34,773 nucleotides of DNA from Curtobacterium sp. HSID17257. GTDB lineage: Bacteria > Actinomycetota > Actinomycetes > Actinomycetales > Microbacteriaceae. Under the pieces are notes generated by a model. That model was not told where the DNA came from, did no database searches, and was given only the letters and a program-made list of their open reading frames with translations. The stretch spans positions 1-34,773 of the forward strand of contig NZ_RBLU01000029.1 of assembly GCF_003989515.1 (NCBI RefSeq), written 5' to 3'. Positions 31,217-34,773 of this stretch are shown piece by piece (the stretch's first letter is position 1; the number at the start of each line of letters is the position of its first letter). Made by a program: the position numbers and the translations under genes.

Positions 31217-32104
31217 ATGAGCCAGTACGAGAAGCGCGACCCGAACTCCCTCTACCCGAAGCCGCCGTTCCCCGAGCAGGAGCAGTCACTGCCCGGCGCC
31301 GCGTGGAAGATGGACCCGCAGCCGGACCACGGCGAGCAGAGCTACGTCGGCAAGGACCGCCTGACCGGCTTCCGCGGCATCGTCACCGGCGCCGACTCCG
31401 GCATCGGCCGCGCCGCCGCCATCGCGCTCTCCCGTGAGGGCGCCGACCTCGTCCTCTCCTACCTGCCCGACGAGCAGGAGGACGCCGAGCAGGTCCGGGA
31501 CCTCCTGGAGTCCGAGGGTCGCAAGGCCGTCCTCGTGCCGGGCGACATCTCCGACGAGCAGTACTGCAAGGACCTCGTGCAGCAGGCCGTCGACGAGCTC
31601 GGCGGGCTCGACACCCTCGTGATGGTCGCCGGTCGCATGGACAGCAACGACGACATCCTGTCGCTCACCACCGAGCACTTCGACTCGACCTTCAAGACGA
31701 ACATCTACTCGCTGTTCTGGCTGACCCAGGCCGCGGTCCCGCACCTCGAGCCCGGCTCGACGATCGTCACCACCGGGTCGATCCAGGCCGCCACCCCGTC
31801 GCCCGACAAGATCGACTACGCGATCTCGAAGAGCGCGGTGAAGACCTTCACCGAGGCCGTCGCGCAGCAGCTCGCACCGAAGGGCATCCGCGTGAACTCG
31901 GTGGCGCCGGGTCCGGTGTGGACGCCGCTGCAGCCCGGTTCGGACGACGCGCAGACCGTGGCGCACTTCGGCGAGCAGTCGCCGTTCGGACGCCCCGGCC
32001 AGCCCGCCGAGCTCGGTGCCGCCTACGTGCACCTCGTCAGCCCGGAGTCGAGCTACCAGTCCGGCTCGACGATCACGATCGCCGGCGGGACCCCCGCGTT
32101 CTAG
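31217..32104 (+). CDS. SDR-family oxidoreductase, general stress protein 39 type
   Basis: A 295-residue SDR with the extended N-terminus typical of the GSP39/YdaD/YghA group (PPFPEQEQSLPGAAWKMDPQPDHGEQSY). The Rossmann loop is VTGADSGIG, then LSYLPDEQEDA (a sequence found in this subgroup), GDISDE, the catalytic Ser in TTGSIQA and YAISK. The C-terminus (SGSTITIAGG) is the usual SDR end with a GG variant. A cytosolic NAD(P)-dependent reductase, probably stress-induced; the natural substrate is not known. Convergent with the VOC gene, with a perfect palindrome between. Confidence 0.92.
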   Translation: MSQYEKRDPNSLYPKPPFPEQEQSLPGAAWKMDPQPDHGEQSYVGKDRLTGFRGIVTGADSGIGRAAAIALSREGADLVLSYLPDEQEDAEQVRDLLESEGRKAVLVPGDISDEQYCKDLVQQAVDELGGLDTLVMVAGRMDSNDDILSLTTEHFDSTFKTNIYSLFWLTQAAVPHLEPGSTIVTTGSIQAATPSPDKIDYAISKSAVKTFTEAVAQQLAPKGIRVNSVAPGPVWTPLQPGSDDAQTVAHFGEQSPFGRPGQPAELGAAYVHLVSPESSYQSGSTITIAGGTPAF

Positions 32105-32115
32105 ACGGCACGGCA

Positions 32116-32163
32116 GACGGACGGGAGGCGCGGTGCCAGCTGGCACCGCGCCTCCCGTCCGTC
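32116..32163. terminator. Perfect 48-bp palindrome, probable bidirectional terminator (copy 6 of 6)
   Basis: 24-base arms meet at a central AGCT. The outer arm is GACGGACGGGAGG and the inner arm CGCGGTGCCAG. It lies between the convergent SDR (stop 32104) and VOC gene (stop 32192). Confidence 0.7.
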
Positions 32164-32191
32164 ATCGGGTCGCGTCTGCGACCCGCGCACG

Positions 32192-32548
32192 TCAGCCCTG
32201 CGGCGGTGCGTACAGCTGCAGGTCGTTGCCCTCGCTGTCCTTGAAGGGGACGATCTTGCCCCACGGGTGCTCGCTGACGTCGCCCGCGAACTCGACGCCC
32301 TTCAACCGGAGGTCGGCGACCTCGTCCTCGATGCTCCCGTCCGGCTGGAACGACACGACCGCGCCGCCCCCGCTCGACGGGCTCGCCGACTCCCGGGCGT
32401 TCAGGCCGATGCGCAGCCCGTTCGCGTCGATCTCGCTCCAGTCGTCGTCCTCGCTCGCGACCGTCAGGCCGAGCGCGTCGCGGTAGAACGCGACCGCGCG
32501 CTGCATGTCACTGACCGGTACCCAGACCGCTGCCACTCCGCTTGCCAT
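32192..32548 (-). CDS. VOC-family (glyoxalase/bleomycin-resistance fold) protein
   Basis: A 118-residue single VOC domain made of two beta-alpha-beta-beta-beta units: VAAVWVPVSDMQRAVAFYRDALGLTV, then GGAVVSFQPDGSIEDEVADLRLKGVEF and VPFKDSEGNDLQLY. The Glu after KDS is the likely metal ligand. The family includes dioxygenases, glyoxalases and resistance proteins that sequester or modify small molecules; no specific role can be given. The ATG has GAGAGGA upstream, and the longer open frame has no family sequence. Divergent from the Dabb gene. Confidence 0.9.
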   Translation of the reverse strand: MASGVAAVWVPVSDMQRAVAFYRDALGLTVASEDDDWSEIDANGLRIGLNARESASPSSGGGAVVSFQPDGSIEDEVADLRLKGVEFAGDVSEHPWGKIVPFKDSEGNDLQLYAPPQG

Positions 32549-32679
32549 GGTGTTCCTCTCGTCGTGCCCTGTCGTCTCGTACCCGGCCGACGGTAGGTCG
32601 CGTGCCCGCGTGCGCACACAGGCAGGGTGGTGTCCCAGTGCCCGGGGGGCAGTGTGGGCGACGACGACGGGAGCAGGAC

Positions 32680-32988
32680 ATGGCCGGTGTGACGCACGTG
32701 GTGCTGGTGCAGTGGGACGCAGCGCGGGACGGGGCCGTCGAGCACGCCGCGCGAGCGGACGACCTGTGCCGCGAGCACCTCCCCCGCATCGACGGAGTGG
32801 AGTCGGTGCACTCGGGACCGAGCATCAGCACCGAGGGCCTCGAGGGCGGGTTCGACTGGATGCTCACGGTGCGCTTCCGCGACCGCGAGGCACTCGCCGG
32901 CTACCTGCCGCACCCGGAGCACCGCCCGGTCGCCGACCACATCGGCGCGGGGAGCAGTCGCGTCGTCGTGTTCGACGTCGAGGACTGA
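32680..32988 (+). CDS. Dabb-family (stress-responsive A/B barrel) protein
   Basis: A 102-residue single-domain protein of the dimeric alpha/beta barrel type. MAGVTHVVLVQW opens the first strand, followed by ADDLCREHLPRIDGVESVHSGPS and FDWMLTVRFRDREALAGYLPHPEHRPVADHI, the family's central signature. Function is not established for most members; some are plant stress proteins or polyketide cyclases. AGGA precedes the ATG weakly. Nothing suggests co-transcription with a partner. Followed by 60 bases and then a candidate small RNA. Confidence 0.88.
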   Translation: MAGVTHVVLVQWDAARDGAVEHAARADDLCREHLPRIDGVESVHSGPSISTEGLEGGFDWMLTVRFRDREALAGYLPHPEHRPVADHIGAGSSRVVVFDVED

Positions 32989-33050
32989 GCCGGGCTGCTC
33001 GAGCGCGTCGAGCTGCAAGGCGAGGGGTCGCGACGACGGCCGTCCTGAGC

Positions 33051-33124
33051 TACCGTGGAAGCACGACGGGCCGGTTCTCGGAACGTCGCCAGCCGAAGGC
33101 CCCGTCATCGGGGCCTTCGTTCTT
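33051..33124 (+). ncRNA. Candidate small RNA or leader with intrinsic terminator
   Basis: A -10-like TACCGT at 33051-33056 is followed by about 60 bases holding a small hairpin (GTTC-TCG-GAAC, 33074-33084), then a strong terminator and TTCTTCCT. The putative transcript would be antisense to the 3' end of the DUF3800 gene. The -35 is poor, so this is only a candidate. Confidence 0.25.
33094..33119. terminator. Intrinsic terminator, 11-bp stem with TCAT loop
   Basis: CGAAGGCCCCG and CGGGGCCTTCG around TCAT, followed on the plus strand by TTCTTCC. The only canonical-looking Rho-independent terminator in the window. The TGA of the minus-strand DUF3800 gene lies in the loop (33105-33107), so it may serve the Dabb gene or a small RNA from the left. 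Confidence 0.75.
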
Positions 33125-33857
33125 CCTCGTCGGAGTCGTCGGCACCTCCGTCGGTCGGCCACGTCTCCCGGTGGACGACTGCCGGTGCGATCGCGGCCCG
33201 CTGCTGTGCAAGCGTCCTGCGAGCGGCCGGGTGCGGATTGCGGACGCGCTCCCGGCGGTAGTGCACGTAGACGGCGAGGTCCACGACCTGCAGCCCGTCG
33301 GCGAACCGGGAGCACGCGAAGTTGATCGGGGACGAGATGTTCCGGAGCCTGGACGACTGCGAACCCGGTGTGCCGAACTCCTGGTACCCGGCGAACGCGC
33401 GCTGGTGTTCTGCCTGCGTCGCGATCTCGTCGGCGACGACGATCGCCTGCTCCCCGTCGCCGCACGCGCCCGTGTACCGATCGATCTGCTCGAGGACGTG
33501 CCCGAAGGCGACTGCGTGCGGCGTCCGTGGATCGTGGGACCGGGCCTTGAGCTGTGCAGTGTCCACTCCGCACAGGACGTACCGGACTCCGCAGTCGAGT
33601 GCAGCCCGGAGAACCGCCAGGGAGATGCCCGCAGCCTCACGATGCCTGCCTCGCAACGATCGCCACGAGCCGGCACCGCCCATGAGTTCGTGGCCGTGGA
33701 ACTCGATCGCCGGATCGGTTCCGTGTTCGACAGCGGTTCGCCTGCGGACCCCCGTCAGCCGCTCCGCGACGGCGTCCCACTGGTCGAGCGTGGCGATCGC
33801 CGCAGCGACGTAGTACCGCTCTCGGTCGTACGACTCGTCGACGTAGGCCACCAGCAT
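33105..33857 (-). CDS. DUF3800-domain protein
   Basis: A 250-residue cytosolic protein. MLVAYVDESYD at the start is the DUF3800 signature, with the acidic pair Asp-Glu; later conserved-type elements are EFHGHELM, AIVVADEI and GLQVVDLAVYVHYR. The family is predicted to have an RNase H-like fold with acidic metal-binding residues and is often found on mobile elements or in defence regions. No activity is established. The start is the ATG beginning the signature, with CAGGCT six bases upstream as for a leaderless transcript. The C-terminus (DDSDEEERRPR) is acidic and then basic, and its last codons are inside the terminator hairpin. Divergent from PAP2. Confidence 0.85.
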   Translation of the reverse strand: MLVAYVDESYDRERYYVAAAIATLDQWDAVAERLTGVRRRTAVEHGTDPAIEFHGHELMGGAGSWRSLRGRHREAAGISLAVLRAALDCGVRYVLCGVDTAQLKARSHDPRTPHAVAFGHVLEQIDRYTGACGDGEQAIVVADEIATQAEHQRAFAGYQEFGTPGSQSSRLRNISSPINFACSRFADGLQVVDLAVYVHYRRERVRNPHPAARRTLAQQRAAIAPAVVHRETWPTDGGADDSDEEERRPR

Positions 33858-33863
33858 CCGACG

Positions 33864-33869
33864 AGCCTG
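33864..33869 (-). promoter_or_regulatory. -10-like hexamer for a leaderless DUF3800 transcript
   Basis: CAGGCT on the minus strand, exactly six bases before the ATG at 33857; no Shine-Dalgarno. Weak alone. Confidence 0.25.
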
Positions 33870-33989
33870 GCACGTGGGGCGCGTCGCCCGTCGGCCCTGT
33901 GGATGCCGCATGCGGACCAGGGCCAGGCAGACTGAGTGCTCTCTGATCTGCGGGGGCCGTCCGTGCCGGGCACGAGCGGGTCCTCCTGG

Positions 33990-33995
33990 GACGAT
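33990..33995 (+). promoter_or_regulatory. -10-like hexamer for a leaderless PAP2 transcript
   Basis: GACGAT ends exactly six bases before the ATG at 34002; no Shine-Dalgarno. Weak alone. Confidence 0.3.
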
Positions 33996-34001
33996 GGGCT
34001 G

Positions 34002-34727
34002 ATGAGCACCGAGCCCGAGCGCCGCCGCAGGAGGGCCGACGTCGTCGGCATCCTCGAGCCGAACCCCCACCCGCTGGCGACCGTCACGATCGGCATCGGA
34101 GCCGTGGTCGTGCTGACGGTGATCGGGTTCTTCCTCGGTTCGGTCGACATAGGTCTCGCGAAGGCGTTCAACACGCTGCACACCGGCGCGGTCGGAGCGT
34201 TCACGACGGCGGTCTACCACGTCATCAGTCCGGTGCCGGCGATCGCGATCACGTTCGTCGTCGCGGGCATCATCTGGTGGCGGGCCAGGGACCTCCGACC
34301 GGCCCTGGGCTTCGGGATGACGATCGCGATCACGTGGCTGCCGTCGGCCGTGGTGAAGGAGATCGTCCACCGCGCCCGGCCCGACGTGGCGCTGCTGCCG
34401 CACCCGTTCCCCGTCCAGCCCGACCCCGGGTACCCGAGTGGGCACACGGTCTACATCACCGCGTTCGTCATCGCGCTCGTGTGGGTCGTCCGCGAGACCC
34501 GGTGGCACCAGGTCGCGCGGGTCGTCGGCGTCGTGGCGATCGTGGTCGTCTTCCTGTCGGTGTCGATCGACGCCGTGCACTACCCGACCGACGCCGCGGC
34601 CTCGATCCTCTGGGCGCTCGCCGTGGCACCGGCCGCCCGGGTGGTGTGGGTGGACTGGGCGATGCCGCGCATCCCGTTCCTCCGCCCGCGCGAGGGAGCC
34701 GCGGTACCGCTCCGCGTCCGCCGCTGA
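34002..34727 (+). CDS. PAP2-superfamily membrane phosphatase
   Basis: A 241-residue integral membrane protein with about six hydrophobic segments. It belongs to the type 2 phosphatidic acid phosphatase group, which removes phosphate from lipids such as phosphatidate or undecaprenyl pyrophosphate at the outer membrane face. Motif C1 is KEIVHRARPD, motif C2 YPSGHT, motif C3 SVSIDAVHYPTD. The His of C2 and the His/Asp of C3 are present, but the Arg that normally follows the first Ser of C3 (SRxxxxxHxxxD) is Val here. The long charged N-terminus (TEPERRRRRAD) is cytosolic. The ATG is preferred over the longer frame because it starts naturally and has GACGAT six bases upstream. Confidence 0.88.
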   Translation: MSTEPERRRRRADVVGILEPNPHPLATVTIGIGAVVVLTVIGFFLGSVDIGLAKAFNTLHTGAVGAFTTAVYHVISPVPAIAITFVVAGIIWWRARDLRPALGFGMTIAITWLPSAVVKEIVHRARPDVALLPHPFPVQPDPGYPSGHTVYITAFVIALVWVVRETRWHQVARVVGVVAIVVVFLSVSIDAVHYPTDAAASILWALAVAPAARVVWVDWAMPRIPFLRPREGAAVPLRVRR

Positions 34728-34773
34728 CCGTGCGCCGCTACGCCCGGCTTCGCCGCGCCGCCACGAGTGCGAC

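Overview
The window is high-GC (roughly 70% or more) DNA from an actinobacterium. Three things point to Microbacteriaceae, with Curtobacterium a plausible genus: strongly GC-ending codons, an actinobacterial SOS box, and a complete aztABCD-type zinc locus. The genus is an inference from gene content and style, not from an alignment. No rRNA, tRNA, CRISPR array, insertion sequence or phage gene was seen. The window is densely coding and no gap reaches 300 bases. The largest gaps are 5608-5837 (holds an SOS box), 30999-31216 (holds a hairpin) and 19244-19457 (divergent promoter region). The last 46 bases (34728-34773) hold nothing I can assign.

Layout. 1-9 kb is housekeeping and stress: the 3' part of a large LuxR-type regulator, a BLUF blue-light sensor, a PfkB sugar kinase, a glycogen debranching enzyme (GlgX), MsrA, a small SOS-boxed protein, a TetR/GNAT divergent pair with a clear palindromic operator, and a membrane-anchored alpha/beta hydrolase. 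8.6-13.5 kb is a zinc-uptake locus: aztB, an aztD-like gene and aztC overlap on the minus strand, a second aztD has its own promoter, and aztA faces away from aztB. Two similar Zur-box-like sites sit inside the promoters. 13.5-15.8 kb is a two-gene Fic protein/membrane protein operon behind an unusually AT-rich promoter with repeated sites, probably a transferred module. 15.8-25.9 kb is a divergent nutrient-uptake regulon. A ROK repressor, an M81 (MlrC-like) peptidase and CutC run leftward. A dipeptide-type ABC transporter (binding protein, two permeases, one fused double ATPase) and a ROK kinase run rightward. The likely substrate is a peptide or glycopeptide that is cleaved and phosphorylated after import. 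26-27.6 kb has a secreted S1 protease and an SDR. 27.7-31 kb is a four-gene overlapping operon: XRE regulator, ImmA/IrrE metalloprotease, seven-TM protein, alpha/beta hydrolase. 31.2-34.7 kb has a GSP39-type SDR, a VOC protein, a Dabb protein, a DUF3800 protein and a PAP2 phosphatase.

Two window-wide patterns stand out. First, six related, nearly loopless palindromes sit at transcription-unit ends. They share outer arms, while the inner arms vary with compensating changes. Second, seven genes without a Shine-Dalgarno carry a NAnnnT hexamer exactly six bases before the start codon, the signature of leaderless transcripts.
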